A stretch of 15,889 nt of DNA, taken from NCBI GenBank assembly GCA_902783355.1, contig CACZQQ010000443.1, positions 1 through 15,889 of the forward strand, in the 5' to 3' direction. The notes beneath the pieces are model-generated. The model ran no database searches. It saw only the letters and a program-made list of their open reading frames with translations, and had not been told where the DNA came from. How positions within the stretch are numbered: the first letter of the stretch is position 1; every line of letters begins with the position of its first letter. Below are positions 15,755 to 15,889 of this stretch, in pieces. A program made the position numbers and the translations under genes. The stretch is from an uncultured bacterium. Its GTDB lineage: Bacteria > Verrucomicrobiota > Lentisphaeria > Oligosphaerales > Oligosphaeraceae.

Positions 15755-15889
15755 AGCAGCTTCCATTTGTGTTGTTTTTGAAACCACGTAATACATAGAA
15801 GGCTTGTTCCCCACGAGGGTAGGCAATTGAAAACTGTGAAGCAGCAGCGCACGAAGGTGCGCGACCTTGCGTAACCGCTGGCAAGCGCC
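15755..15889 (+). other. non-coding 3' flank with hairpins
   Basis: The final 135 bases hold no recognisable gene. GTTCCCCACGAGGG (15806-15819) differs at one base from 7871-7884. It is followed by GCGCAC/GTGCGC with a GAAG loop (15847-15862) and CTTGC/GCAAG (15866-15885). A TTTTT at about 15774-15778 is not preceded by a stable stem. The series of stems could be the end of the helicase transcript or the start of an RNA that runs past the window edge. Confidence 0.4.

Noticed and set aside
13466..15826. A 786-residue open frame on the minus strand
   Set aside because: It is antisense to the helicase gene, has no recognisable domain, and is the kind of long shadow frame that GC-rich coding DNA produces. 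The + strand protein has all its motifs intact.

Overview
The window is GC-rich, and every convincing gene lies on the + strand. It looks like a bacterial chromosome fragment. The gene mix (LarA-family nickel enzyme, secreted gingipain-type C25 peptidase, secreted Ntn-hydrolase, Asp-box sialidase-like domain) would suit an anaerobic, host- or detritus-associated bacterium. I lean weakly towards the PVC group (Lentisphaerota/Kiritimatiellota-like), but no marker gene here settles this.

Left part (1-4754), central sugar-acid metabolism. A 6-phosphogluconate dehydrogenase cut by the window edge is followed closely by a LarA-family racemase/epimerase with every expected cofactor and catalytic residue in place. 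Three bases later comes a membrane-anchored PstS-like binding protein. After a short AT-rich gap, probably a promoter, lies a PfkB-family kinase of 2-keto-3-deoxygluconate type. Dehydrogenase, epimerase and kinase together suggest handling of gluconate, mannonate or a related aldonate. The substrate of the LarA-like enzyme is an inference.

Middle (4755-8644). A hairpin-rich spacer leads to a secreted C25 (gingipain-like) cysteine peptidase whose His-Cys dyad is spaced as in RgpB. It is followed by about 800 bases without a believable gene. That stretch holds a 16-bp palindrome, a run of consecutive potential stem-loops, three and a bit tandem copies of a 62-64 bp unit, and a 14-bp perfect GC-rich inverted repeat.

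Right part (8645-15754). A secreted Ntn-hydrolase (C45/C69-like) sits 12 bases upstream of a 1,897-residue protein. That protein joins an apparently complete Asp-box (sialidase-like) domain to a complete DUF4011 / SF1 helicase / MTES_1575 (Vsr-like) nuclease / DUF3320 protein. The helicase half has the architecture of single-gene anti-phage proteins I recall being named Hhe. I know of no such protein carrying a sialidase-like module, so this fusion is the most novel item in the window. The junction carries ribosome-binding-like sequences, so the helicase may also be made alone, or two genes may have been joined recently. The last 135 bases are non-coding and repeat a short motif also found after the peptidase gene.
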